The notes under the pieces were generated by a model that was not told the origin of the DNA, made no database searches, and saw only the letters and a list, made by a program, of their open reading frames with translations. Made by a program: the position numbers and the translations under genes. Shown here one piece after another: positions 1-8,172 of a DNA stretch of 64,000 bases (the first letter of the stretch is position 1; every line of letters starts with the position of its first letter). Location of the stretch: contig CANMBU010000001.1 in the NCBI GenBank assembly GCA_947496175.1, forward strand, positions 1,178,001 through 1,242,000. Reading direction: 5' to 3'. Source of the DNA: an uncultured Roseovarius sp. (GTDB lineage: Bacteria; Pseudomonadota; Alphaproteobacteria; Rhodobacterales; Rhodobacteraceae).

Positions 1-518
1 ATGATCAGGATGGATTTTGGCAGGGACTTCATATGAAAGAGGTCGTCCGACACCATTCCCAATTCCGCATTCGGCAAGTCAGGTCGCACTGGATGGCCTC
101 CGGTGGCGATCAATATGTGCTTGGCGGTGAAGCTTTCACCAGTTGCAAGCTCTACCGTATGCGCATCCCTGATCCGAGCCCTCGCATCGAAGCTGTCGAC
201 ATTGGAACCGCTCAGTAAGCTTCGATAGATACCTTCCAGCCGATCCAGCTCTGCATTCAGTCTTCCTGAAAAGGCGGTCCAATCAAACGCACCAAGTGAC
301 ATGTCCCAGCCATAGGCCTGTGCCTCTGCTGGGGCCTGAGCAAACTCAGAGGCAAAAACCATGAGTTTTTTGGGAACGCACCCTCGGATGACACAAGTTC
401 CGCCGTAGCGGTCCTCTTCTGCCAGGGCCACTTTTGCGCCGCCTTGCCCGGCCACGCGTGCTGCACGTACGCCACCGGATCCACCGCCAATGACAAAAAG
501 GTCGTAGTCAAATGCCAT
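1..518 (-). CDS. gor: Glutathione-disulfide reductase, N-terminal part (cut by window edge)
   Basis: Cytosolic FAD enzyme that reduces glutathione disulfide with NADPH. Reading the minus strand from the ATG at 516-518 gives about 172 residues before the window ends. They start MAFDYDLFVIGGGSGGVRAA, the FAD-binding GxGxxG fold, and continue with the redox-active disulfide motif GGTCVIRGCVPKKL near residues 40-53, which is diagnostic of glutathione reductase rather than lipoamide dehydrogenase. The start lies 11 bp after the rpiA stop, so the two genes are probably one transcript; this pairing is common in Rhodobacterales. The NADPH-binding and dimer domains are off the left edge. Confidence 0.93.
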   Translation of the reverse strand, partial: MAFDYDLFVIGGGSGGVRAARVAGQGGAKVALAEEDRYGGTCVIRGCVPKKLMVFASEFAQAPAEAQAYGWDMSLGAFDWTAFSGRLNAELDRLEGIYRSLLSGSNVDSFDARARIRDAHTVELATGESFTAKHILIATGGHPVRPDLPNAELGMVSDDLFHMKSLPKSILI

Positions 519-529
519 GAGTTTCTGCC

Positions 530-1318
530 TTAATCTTGAAGATCAGAAAAAAGATTGTCTGTCTCAACAAAATCAAGACGATCCTCTGCCACTGTTCCAT
601 CGTTGATATCGCGAGTTTCGACCCGGCCATCGCCGAAGCCAACCACCACTATATCGCAGATATCTATGAAAAGCCCATTTTCAACCACGCCAGGCATCTG
701 ATTGAGTACCATGGCCAACTGATGCGCATCGCCAATGCGGCCCAGATGCAGATCGAGAATATAATTGCCTTCATCTGTTACAAACGGACGGCTTCCATTC
801 ATGCGAAGAGACGCATCGCGGCCCAGCACATCCATCGAGATCAAAAGTTCCTCGATAAGCGACTTGGTTGTTTGCCAGCCGAATGGAATGACTTCAACCG
901 GTAAGGGAAACGCACCCAGTTTTTCGACTTCTTTGCCTGCGTCGGTGATAACCACCATCTGATCCGACGCCGTGGCAACGATCTTTTCCTGCAAGAGCGC
1001 TCCACCGCCACCTTTGATCAGGTTGAGATTGCCATCAAATTCATCCGCCCCGTCGATGGTTACGTCGATCCAGCGTGCCTCATCCAGGCTGATGACCTCG
1101 ATGCCGACTTCACGTGCAAGTTCGGCGGTTCTTGTGGATGTGGGAACGCCTCGGATTTTGAGACTGTCTTCGCGGACCAGTTCGCCAAGACAACGCACCA
1201 TCCAAGCGGCGGTTGATCCGGTTCCGAGACCCACACGCATGCCGTCTTCTACAAAGTCCACAGACCGTTTGGCCGCCACAAATTTGGCCTTATCAATCGG
1301 TGACAGTTCTCCGGTCAT
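530..1318 (-). CDS. rpiA: Ribose-5-phosphate isomerase A
   Basis: Interconverts ribose 5-phosphate and ribulose 5-phosphate in the non-oxidative pentose phosphate pathway. The 262-residue product has the RpiA hallmarks in order: the phosphate loop GLGTGSTA (about residues 30-37), the catalytic DGADE motif (near 90-95) and KGGGGA (near 102-107). The length is slightly above the usual 220-235 because of a short C-terminal tail rich in acidic residues. It precedes gor by 11 bp on the same strand. NADPH from the pentose phosphate route and glutathione reduction make a sensible pairing. Confidence 0.96.
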   Translation of the reverse strand: MTGELSPIDKAKFVAAKRSVDFVEDGMRVGLGTGSTAAWMVRCLGELVREDSLKIRGVPTSTRTAELAREVGIEVISLDEARWIDVTIDGADEFDGNLNLIKGGGGALLQEKIVATASDQMVVITDAGKEVEKLGAFPLPVEVIPFGWQTTKSLIEELLISMDVLGRDASLRMNGSRPFVTDEGNYILDLHLGRIGDAHQLAMVLNQMPGVVENGLFIDICDIVVVGFGDGRVETRDINDGTVAEDRLDFVETDNLFSDLQD

Positions 1319-1381
1319 GACGCATCTCCCCAGATACCAATCGGTTCAGGGCGCGTTATACGGAGTTTGTTCCCGGGGGGC

Positions 1382-1409
1382 GAGGGCGAATTGCCAAGTT
1401 TTCGCCCTC
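1382..1409. repeat. 9-bp inverted repeat between rpiA and a micro-ORF
   Basis: GAGGGCGAA (1382-1390) and TTCGCCCTC (1401-1409) are perfect inverted copies around a 10-base loop. The hairpin sits 9 bp after the stop of the 38-residue minus-strand ORF and about 60 bp before the rpiA start. Neither strand has a following T-tract, so it is not a classical intrinsic terminator. It may stabilise an mRNA end or attenuate transcription into rpiA. Confidence 0.55.
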
Positions 1410-1417
1410 TGCATCAT

Positions 1418-1534
1418 TCACGGCTGTGCCACGATGGACCAGTTCATCGAGGAACTGGTTTGAGTGTCATGCCCTGCTTCAAAGAAAAGAAGAACACCTG
1501 TGGCCAGCATCAGTATAAAACCTGCTGTCTGCAT
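1418..1534 (-). CDS. Putative 38-residue single-span membrane peptide
   Basis: The minus strand from the ATG at 1532-1534 encodes MQTAGFILMLATGVLLFF followed by a short polar tail ending IVAQP. This is one predicted transmembrane helix with a small hydrophilic C-terminus. A purine-rich AGAGGCG lies about 6 bases before the ATG and would serve as ribosome binding site. A 9-bp hairpin follows the stop. It lies upstream of rpiA in the same direction. No function can be assigned, and conservation would decide whether it is real. Confidence 0.45.
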   Translation of the reverse strand: MQTAGFILMLATGVLLFFEAGHDTQTSSSMNWSIVAQP

Positions 1535-1738
1535 TTGATCGCCTCTGTGCTATATTCAGTTGCGTCTGTGACATCAGTCTGAGCAAAGCCTGTTAAATTA
1601 CGGTGAATATGAGATCACGAAGACAAACCTAACTGATCTGTGGCGGGGACTTTGTGTTCTTGGTCGCTTTTGCGCATTGTGTATTCCACCCCACAACATA
1701 AAAGAGCCACGGACAGCCACCTATGTTAAGCAAGCGCT

Positions 1739-3112
1739 ATGTTTCTATCCGTCTTTGATATGTTCAAGATCGGCATTGGACCGTCGTCCTCCCATACAAT
1801 GGGACCGATGGTTGCGGCCGCGCGCTTTCTGGATGCCATGCGGGCATCTCCCTTTGAATTTCACGGATTGCGCGGATCTTTGCATGGCTCTCTTGCTTTT
1901 ACCGGTGTTGGGCATGCGACGGATCGCGCGACTATTTTGGGCCTCGCAGGATTTCGTCCTGATGATTATGACCATGATCAGGCTGAGGCAGCTCTAGAGG
2001 CCATTCGCGAAACGCAATCTGTCACACCACCTGATCTCCCGACTTTGTCGTTTCACCCCAAAGATGATCTGGTGTTTGACTTCGGCCCGAACTTGCCCGG
2101 TCACGCCAATGGTATGATCCTGATGGCCACCGACAGCCAGGGCGATGTGATCTTGCAAGAGACCTATTACTCCATTGGCGGTGGCTTTGTGATGACCGAG
2201 GCAGAGCTCGCCTCAGGTCAGGATACGGATGAAGGCGCGCCCATACCCTATCCGTTCAAATCTGCCGAAGAGATGCTGCAAATGGCGGAAACCAGTGGCA
2301 AGTCTATCGCTGAAATGAAGAAGGCCAACGAAATTGAGCGTGGTGGTACTGAAAACCTGCGCAGCGGTGTGGCCCGGCTTTGGCAGGTGATGAATGGCTG
2401 CATCGAACGTGGCATCACGCAGGAGGGTATCCTGCCCGGTGGGCTACAGGTTAAGCGTCGCGCCAAAGGCATTCATGATGCGCTCATTGCTGAGCGAGGC
2501 ACGAACCTGAATGCACCGCATAAGATTAACGACTGGATCAGTGTCTATGCGATGGCTGTCAACGAAGAAAATGCTGCAGGAGGTCAGGTTGTAACGGCAC
2601 CCACCAATGGGGCCGCTGGCGTTGTTCCTGCTGTGATCAAATACTGGCTGGAGCATGTTCCGGGCGCGTCTGAATCAGAGATTGAAACCTTCCTTTTGAC
2701 AGCCGCAGCCATCGGGGGCCTTGTCAAATTCAACGCCTCAATTAGCGGGGCCGAAGCCGGGTGCCAGGCCGAGGTTGGCAGTGCTGCCGCAATGGGCGCC
2801 GCGGGCTTGGCCGCGGTTCTGGGCGGTACACCGGCGCAAATTGAAAACGCCGCTGAAATCGCGCTGGAACATCATCTTGGGATGACCTGTGACCCAGTCA
2901 AAGGTCTGGTGCAGGTGCCGTGCATTGAGCGCAATGGCTTGGGCGCAATAAAGGCTGTCAGCGCAGCCAGCCTTGCCATGCGCGGTGACGGCACACATCT
3001 TGTGCCGCTGGATGCCTGTATCGAGACCATGCGCCAAACCGGTCTCGATATGAGCGAGCGCTACAAAGAAACGTCGCTGGGTGGGCTCGCTGTCAACATT
3101 CCAAATTGTTGA
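1739..3112 (+). CDS. sdaA: L-serine ammonia-lyase (iron-sulfur type)
   Basis: Deaminates L-serine to pyruvate and ammonia using a 4Fe-4S cluster. The 457-residue protein has the N-terminal beta domain with DMFKIGIGPSSSHT (residues 7-20) and a C-terminal catalytic alpha domain. Probable cluster ligands are Cys342 (GCQAEVGS), Cys384 and Cys395 (CDPVKG, VPCIERN). The very last residue is Cys457; in the Legionella enzyme the C-terminal cysteine reaches into the active site as a labile fourth ligand, so the same tail-in-mouth arrangement is expected here (inference). It is a single-gene unit, convergent with the thiamine pyrophosphokinase gene, with 9 bp between the stops. Confidence 0.95.
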   Translation: MFLSVFDMFKIGIGPSSSHTMGPMVAAARFLDAMRASPFEFHGLRGSLHGSLAFTGVGHATDRATILGLAGFRPDDYDHDQAEAALEAIRETQSVTPPDLPTLSFHPKDDLVFDFGPNLPGHANGMILMATDSQGDVILQETYYSIGGGFVMTEAELASGQDTDEGAPIPYPFKSAEEMLQMAETSGKSIAEMKKANEIERGGTENLRSGVARLWQVMNGCIERGITQEGILPGGLQVKRRAKGIHDALIAERGTNLNAPHKINDWISVYAMAVNEENAAGGQVVTAPTNGAAGVVPAVIKYWLEHVPGASESEIETFLLTAAAIGGLVKFNASISGAEAGCQAEVGSAAAMGAAGLAAVLGGTPAQIENAAEIALEHHLGMTCDPVKGLVQVPCIERNGLGAIKAVSAASLAMRGDGTHLVPLDACIETMRQTGLDMSERYKETSLGGLAVNIPNC

Positions 3113-3121
3113 TGCGATTTC

Positions 3122-3793
3122 TTAACTTGGCCAATGGGACGCTGTGTTCTGCAACGCGTTCGCAACCAGTTCAAAATGCTCTGATGGAACTGTAACCAGC
3201 ATTTTTGGTGCGGTCAGGGCAAGAGATACTGGACCAGTGGCTTCATTTGATGTCCCGATTTGGCCGTCTGGTGTGAAACAAATGCCAGAGATAGGCCATT
3301 TCAGCCCTTCTGAATGCCCTTCAACAGCGCCCATCGGAAAAAGCGATACGGTCGTACCTGCAGGCAAGTCCAGATTGATCGACGGTGGAGCAAGAAACAC
3401 GGTATCGCAAGGGCCGAGCAGGATGCACCGCTTGTCGGGATGCCTTACGAGCGTGTTGAATGCGGCAAGCTGATGATCGATTCGCGCGCCTGTAAACCCA
3501 ACGGCAAGGATGAGTGGGCTATCAATGTTGCGCAGACACTTGTCGAAATCCGTGCTGTCTTGTTCTTCGATTCGGTGCTGAGCATCGCTGGGAATTTTGG
3601 AAAGGGATTTATCTGAGATTGAATCAAAATCGCCAATAATCGCGTTTGGCAGGACATTATGGTTAATCGCCGCCTCCGCGCCGCCATCGGCCGCAACTAT
3701 GTAAGATCCCATGGACAAAGCGCGACTCAGGTCACTTTTGTCCAAGGAACCACCACCAACCAAAGTCACAGGGTAAGAATTGTAAACAATCAC
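3122..3793 (-). CDS. thiN: Thiamine pyrophosphokinase
   Basis: Transfers pyrophosphate from ATP to thiamine to make thiamine diphosphate. The 223-residue product shows the family motifs in order: AADGGAEAA (about 34-42), GDFDSIS (near 54-60), DSTDFDKCL (near 79-87) and GARIDHQLA (near 100-108), followed by the C-terminal thiamine-binding beta domain with a TSNEATGPV segment. No thiamine-biosynthesis genes or THI-box riboswitch are evident nearby; it stands alone, convergent with sdaA and divergent from the acidic protein gene. Confidence 0.9.
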   Translation of the reverse strand: MIVYNSYPVTLVGGGSLDKSDLSRALSMGSYIVAADGGAEAAINHNVLPNAIIGDFDSISDKSLSKIPSDAQHRIEEQDSTDFDKCLRNIDSPLILAVGFTGARIDHQLAAFNTLVRHPDKRCILLGPCDTVFLAPPSINLDLPAGTTVSLFPMGAVEGHSEGLKWPISGICFTPDGQIGTSNEATGPVSLALTAPKMLVTVPSEHFELVANALQNTASHWPS

Positions 3794-3943
3794 CTAAATT
3801 TCCCCTGATTAACCTCTATTTTGGAAACAAGACACATTCTAGCCGTGAAATGATACGCTAAAATTCTAAGAATCGGGCCGCTTTGGTCTAGGGCAACATG
3901 GTAAATCCTGATGTCGCAGGTCATGCAGAGCGAGCAATAAAAA

Positions 3944-6496
3944 ATGGTAAGTACAAGTAAAATCCTAACAGTTTCGTACGGCACGTTCTCGTGCACGCTA
4001 GAAGGATTCGATGATTCTTTCGATACAATGAAGGCAATTGCGGAGTATTTCCGCGATTTGGCCGCCGATGATCGCTATTTCGGGGCAGAACCGCCGACAC
4101 CTGACGCCGAAATGCTCGCGCGCATCGCTGAACGCGAAATCGCTCGCCGCGTCGAAGCGCATGAAGACCAGGGTAAAATTCACCTACGCGCTCAGGATGC
4201 CGATGGCGCTCTCGCTGCGACCGGATTGCTTGCGCCTGAAGCGGAAACACCAGTTGAAGCCGCGCCAGAAGAAGACGCCGCGCCGGCAGACGACGTTCTC
4301 AAAGAGACGGATGATATTGCTGAAGAGCCGGTAGAGGCACTTGAACCTGTTGCGACAGATCCTGCAGACGTTGCTGAAGCTGATGAGACCCCCGAAACTT
4401 CATTCGAAGAAGTAGTGGAAGAAGAGGAGTTCGCAGAAGAGCTCTCAGCCGAAGAGGCGCTGGATGAGCCGGAAACTTCTGCTCAAGATGAAGCTACTCC
4501 GGTAACAGAAGACTTTGACGTTAACGAAACAGCTGAATCGGTCGAAGCAAAGGTTGAAGAGCCTGCTTCGGAAGAGGCGGAAGTCGAAGAAGACGCGCCG
4601 GCATCCGAACCCTACGACCTTGATCCAGACATTGCGGCATTCATGGCCGATGCTGCGGCTGAAGAGGCTGAACTGGCTGCCGCGCAACATGATGAGTCGG
4701 TGGACGAAGCGGTTGAAGTCAACGAAATAGAGGCCGAAATCGCCGAACTTGAGGACATCCAGCAGGATGAACCGCTAGAATTGTCTGATTTTGTCGCGGA
4801 TTCAGCCGTTACAGGAACTGCTGCAGAAGACGATCCCAAAGAATCCGAAACCGATGACATTGCAGAAAAGCTGCAGCGCATTCGCGCTGTTGCGGCGCAA
4901 AGCGAAACTGAATTCCCGGCGCAAGACTTCAGTGAAGATGAACACGCGGAAGATTTGCTGGAGGAGACATCTTCCGAGCTGGAAGCATTGCTAGCGTCAA
5001 CGCAGGATGATGAAGAGGATGTCGATGCGACACCTCAACTGGACCGCGCTGTTGAAACCCTGGAAGACGCGTTTCTGGACGACGATGAAGATGTTGCTGC
5101 CGATGCAAGTCAAACCTCGGAAACTGAGGAAAGTTCAGAGGTTCTTGTCGCTGACGCTGTCGAAGCAGCCGAGGCTGATATAGAGCCAAAGGACGAGACG
5201 GAGGCCATCGACGAAGATGAGCTGGCTCAACTTTTGGCAGATGCTACTCCTGAAAAATTTGCGGACACTGATGTGGAAGCGCTTGCCTCGACAGAGGCAA
5301 GCGAGACTCCAGTAACCAACTTCGAATTCGCTGACGAAGAGTCGGGCGATGTTGTCGAAGATGTCGCGGCACTTGAAGAAGATCCCGAGCCGCTCGTCCT
5401 GGGTAGCGACGATCGTGTTGAAATCGTTGAAGAAGATTTCCCGGAAATCTTGGAAGATGATCTTGGTGACTCGACACTAAGCCCCGAAGACGAAGCGGAC
5501 CTGCTGCGCGAACTCGCAGAGGTCGAAGCCGAGATGAGCACAAAGGCCGATGCGTCAATGGAGGACGTCATCGAAGACGCTGTCGAGGTCGCTGAGGCGC
5601 CCGAGGAAGCAATTGATCTGGCTGAGGCCGAGGAAATCGCCGATGCCGCTCTTGCAATGGCGGAACAGCGAGACGCTTTGAGCAACGCTGAGGATATGAC
5701 GACAGCGTCTGATCTCGATCCAACACCAGAAGCTGAGATGGACCTGGCCATTGAGGCCGATCCGGAGCCAGAAAAAGAAAAGCCACGTGGTTTGAAACGT
5801 TTGCTTGGCATGGGCAAAAATGAGCCAGAGCAAGACGTTGAGCGCATCTTTGATGAAGCTGATTCGCAGATGGAAGACAAAGAGGCGTCTCTCCGCCGCA
5901 ACGCGATTCAGCATCTGCGCGCCGCTGTCGCCGCGACCCGTGCAGAACACAAAGCTGGCGGAAAGATCGACAATGATGTGGATGAGTCGCCTTATCGCTC
6001 TGATCTGGCGGAAGTTGTACGCCCGCGTCGTCCCAGCGCGTCCGAAACGACAACTGCGTCACGCCGCCCAACACGCCCGGAAGATATTGATCCAGCACCA
6101 TTGAAACTTGTCGCTGAACAGCGCGTGGACGTGGAGCGTGACCCGGTTCGTCCGCGCCGTGTTTCCGCTGGCGAACGTCGATCCGAGTCAGAAATGCAAT
6201 CGGATGTGATGGGTGGGTTCGCGACATTTGCCGAGGAAATGGGTGCTACGGAACTTCCTGAAATCCTAGAAGCCGCTGCGGCCTACATGTCTGATATTGA
6301 AGGCCGCGCCGAGTTTTCTCGTCCAATGCTGATGAGCAAGCTGAAAGAAGTTACATCAGACAGCTATTCTCGCGAAGATGGTCTGCGTTCCTTTGGAGAG
6401 TTGTTGCGAGGGGGAAAACTTCGCAAAATTCGCGGTGGTCGGTTTGCTGTGACAGACGAAACCGAATTCCGCAGCGAAGCGCGCAATGCGGGCTAG
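3944..6496 (+). CDS. 850-residue highly acidic, low-complexity protein
   Basis: Unrecognised function. Three parts are visible. An N-terminal module of about 75 residues contains FDTMKAIAEYFRDLAADD. A long region, roughly residues 90-620, is dominated by Asp, Glu, Ala, Thr and Val and is probably disordered. A more ordered C-terminal third begins at the basic GLKRLLGMGK (about residue 625) and ends with a compact roughly 100-residue domain containing FAEEMGATELPEILEAAAAY and a basic GGKLRKIRGGRF near the end. No signal peptide or membrane span is seen, so it is likely cytoplasmic. The C-terminal helices look like a dimerisation or winged-helix-sized domain, but I cannot name the family. A strong terminator follows. 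Confidence 0.85.
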   Translation: MVSTSKILTVSYGTFSCTLEGFDDSFDTMKAIAEYFRDLAADDRYFGAEPPTPDAEMLARIAEREIARRVEAHEDQGKIHLRAQDADGALAATGLLAPEAETPVEAAPEEDAAPADDVLKETDDIAEEPVEALEPVATDPADVAEADETPETSFEEVVEEEEFAEELSAEEALDEPETSAQDEATPVTEDFDVNETAESVEAKVEEPASEEAEVEEDAPASEPYDLDPDIAAFMADAAAEEAELAAAQHDESVDEAVEVNEIEAEIAELEDIQQDEPLELSDFVADSAVTGTAAEDDPKESETDDIAEKLQRIRAVAAQSETEFPAQDFSEDEHAEDLLEETSSELEALLASTQDDEEDVDATPQLDRAVETLEDAFLDDDEDVAADASQTSETEESSEVLVADAVEAAEADIEPKDETEAIDEDELAQLLADATPEKFADTDVEALASTEASETPVTNFEFADEESGDVVEDVAALEEDPEPLVLGSDDRVEIVEEDFPEILEDDLGDSTLSPEDEADLLRELAEVEAEMSTKADASMEDVIEDAVEVAEAPEEAIDLAEAEEIADAALAMAEQRDALSNAEDMTTASDLDPTPEAEMDLAIEADPEPEKEKPRGLKRLLGMGKNEPEQDVERIFDEADSQMEDKEASLRRNAIQHLRAAVAATRAEHKAGGKIDNDVDESPYRSDLAEVVRPRRPSASETTTASRRPTRPEDIDPAPLKLVAEQRVDVERDPVRPRRVSAGERRSESEMQSDVMGGFATFAEEMGATELPEILEAAAAYMSDIEGRAEFSRPMLMSKLKEVTSDSYSREDGLRSFGELLRGGKLRKIRGGRFAVTDETEFRSEARNAG

Positions 6497-6520
6497 ACGA
6501 ATCTAAACCAAAACAAGCGA

Positions 6521-6549
6521 AAGCCCGGCGAAATCCGCCGGGTTTTTTA
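6521..6549 (+). terminator. Rho-independent terminator after the acidic protein gene
   Basis: A GC-rich stem, CCCGGCG(aaat)CCGCCGGG, is followed directly by TTTTTT. It begins about 25 bp after the stop codon at 6496. Its 3' end touches the stop of the convergent regulator gene at 6547. Confidence 0.9.
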
Positions 6550-7542
6550 TGCGTGCTCCGCCCCGCAAAAAGCGTGCCGCCGCACATCGTGTGGCAATTG
6601 CCCGTATTTTTGGTGAAACCAGCGCTTCATCAACGTGACGTTTGAAAAGCCACAGGCGACAGACACCTCGCTCAAAGGCATCGCCGTTTGGGCCAAAAGA
6701 GTATGCGCTCGGTGCAACCGCAAGTCTCGGTAAACCTTAAGGGGGGACCGACCCAGGCGATCGCCGAAGCTGCGCTCGAGTTTTCGTGGAGAAACACCAA
6801 TAATCTCGGCAATCTGTGCTACGCTCAGCGTGTCCTCTAAATGATCTTCCATCATCTGCAGCGCTTCTTGAATGACTTGGTCACCCTGAGACATGCGCTG
6901 AAACCGAAGGTGTTCACCGGTGCCACATGGCGCTTCTCCATCGCTGAGACCCAGGTCACGAGACAGCGCCATCGCTGCAACATCGCCATCGCGGGATCCG
7001 ACCAACTCCACCATCATGCGCATCGCAGCTGCAGGCCCCGTCGCACTGCTCAGCGATTTGTTGTGGCACGTTGCCCCGGGATGCAATTCGATCGAACAGT
7101 TCATCTCGGACACGCCGGTTTGAAACGCCGAATGAACAGCCAACCTTTTCGTGCCCAATACACCAGCCGTCAAAGGCACGAACACAGCTGACCCTACGAC
7201 GCAAACCCGCATAGCGCTTCGGATGGCAGAGCGCAGGATACGCATCTGCTCAGGGTCAGGGGTCCAGGCCTGATCAGTTCCACCGACAAGAACAAGGGTT
7301 TGATCAGGTCCACAGATCGGGCCGTTTTCACCTGGCAAACTCTCGGCACTCAGGTGAGTCCAGGAATAGGCGGATCTTTCCAGAAGCTGGTTCGCAGCAT
7401 TCAGAACATGGGCACAGGAATTCGCGATGAAGTCCACGCTTGCGTTCTGGGATACAAACACAAAATCGCTAGTCAGACTGCGCGGCCGCTCTGCGAGCTC
7501 CGATTCAGAAGTCGGTTCACTGGTGAAATTATGCAGATACAT
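6547..7542 (-). CDS. GlxA-type AraC-family transcriptional regulator
   Basis: The 331-residue protein has an N-terminal DJ-1/PfpI-like ligand domain (about residues 25-200) and a C-terminal AraC double helix-turn-helix (about 230-325). The latter includes LSVAQIAEIIGVSPRKLERSF and the second helix segment LSEVSVACGFSNVTLMKRWF. The nucleophile-elbow region reads CVVGSAVFV, with no Cys at the usual elbow position, so the domain is likely a sensor and not an enzyme. It lies 60 bp downstream of soxG on the same strand and could be the last cistron of the sarcosine oxidase operon. A second GlxA-type regulator lies at the other end of that cluster. Confidence 0.88.
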   Translation of the reverse strand: MYLHNFTSEPTSESELAERPRSLTSDFVFVSQNASVDFIANSCAHVLNAANQLLERSAYSWTHLSAESLPGENGPICGPDQTLVLVGGTDQAWTPDPEQMRILRSAIRSAMRVCVVGSAVFVPLTAGVLGTKRLAVHSAFQTGVSEMNCSIELHPGATCHNKSLSSATGPAAAMRMMVELVGSRDGDVAAMALSRDLGLSDGEAPCGTGEHLRFQRMSQGDQVIQEALQMMEDHLEDTLSVAQIAEIIGVSPRKLERSFGDRLGRSPLKVYRDLRLHRAHTLLAQTAMPLSEVSVACGFSNVTLMKRWFHQKYGQLPHDVRRHAFCGAEHA

Positions 7543-7602
7543 CAGCGCGTATCCTTTCTTTTTCCCGGGCAGGCCCCATCACAAGGATGAATGCAGCGCC
7601 TT

Positions 7603-8172
7603 TCACGTGACATTGTGAATTGACGTCTCTACCGCATGTAGAAACGATCCCGCAGACGAGCTTGCCGAGAGCAAGACAAAGCTGTCCGCAGCATCCCGCA
7701 AAATCACGACGCCCAAATGCTCCATGACCGTCCGAGCCACGTGACCTTCCGCGAAGGCTTCGGTGTCTAGGTCAATCGGGCAAATGCGTTCCAAAGCACG
7801 TCGGCTTGATGGGCCAGACAGGTGAAGCGCTGTCCAGACATCGGTTTGATCGGTGACATAGGCGCTGTCTTTGATCTTTTTAGACACGACCTGCGCTGCA
7901 TCAGGCTTTGAATGCGTGAACATCACAAAGGCCTGATCCTGGGCCATCCGCAACAGCCGGACCTTGCCGTCTTTTGACAGAATAGATTCACCGACCTCGG
8001 GCAAATCCACTCCGTATCCGGTCTTGATGGCCTTGAGTGCTTTGTCTTCACGTCCCAGAGGCAACGCAATAGAGACCAATGCGAAATCCGCAGGTGCAAC
8101 GAGGCGCATGTCACCGAAGGTTTCATCGTATCCCGCAAGAGGCGGTTCAGCGATCAGAGTATACTCAGCCAC
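7603..8172 (-). CDS. soxG: Sarcosine oxidase, gamma subunit
   Basis: Small GcvT-like subunit of heterotetrameric sarcosine oxidase, needed for assembly with the alpha subunit. I start it at GTG 8170-8172 (MAEYTLIAEPPL), giving 189 residues, the usual size; an upstream extension would run inside soxA. The start overlaps the soxA stop (8165-8167) by 8 bp, which implies translational coupling. It contains the family segments LSGPSSRRALERICPIDLD and HLGVVILRDAADSF. It is the last structural gene of soxB-D-A-G. Confidence 0.93.
   Translation of the reverse strand: MAEYTLIAEPPLAGYDETFGDMRLVAPADFALVSIALPLGREDKALKAIKTGYGVDLPEVGESILSKDGKVRLLRMAQDQAFVMFTHSKPDAAQVVSKKIKDSAYVTDQTDVWTALHLSGPSSRRALERICPIDLDTEAFAEGHVARTVMEHLGVVILRDAADSFVLLSASSSAGSFLHAVETSIHNVT

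Noticed and set aside
5227..5901. A 224-residue serine-rich frame on the minus strand
   Set aside because: It is an antisense shadow of the acidic protein gene: Asp/Glu/Ala-rich codons read backwards give Ser-rich sequence. No binding site or domain.
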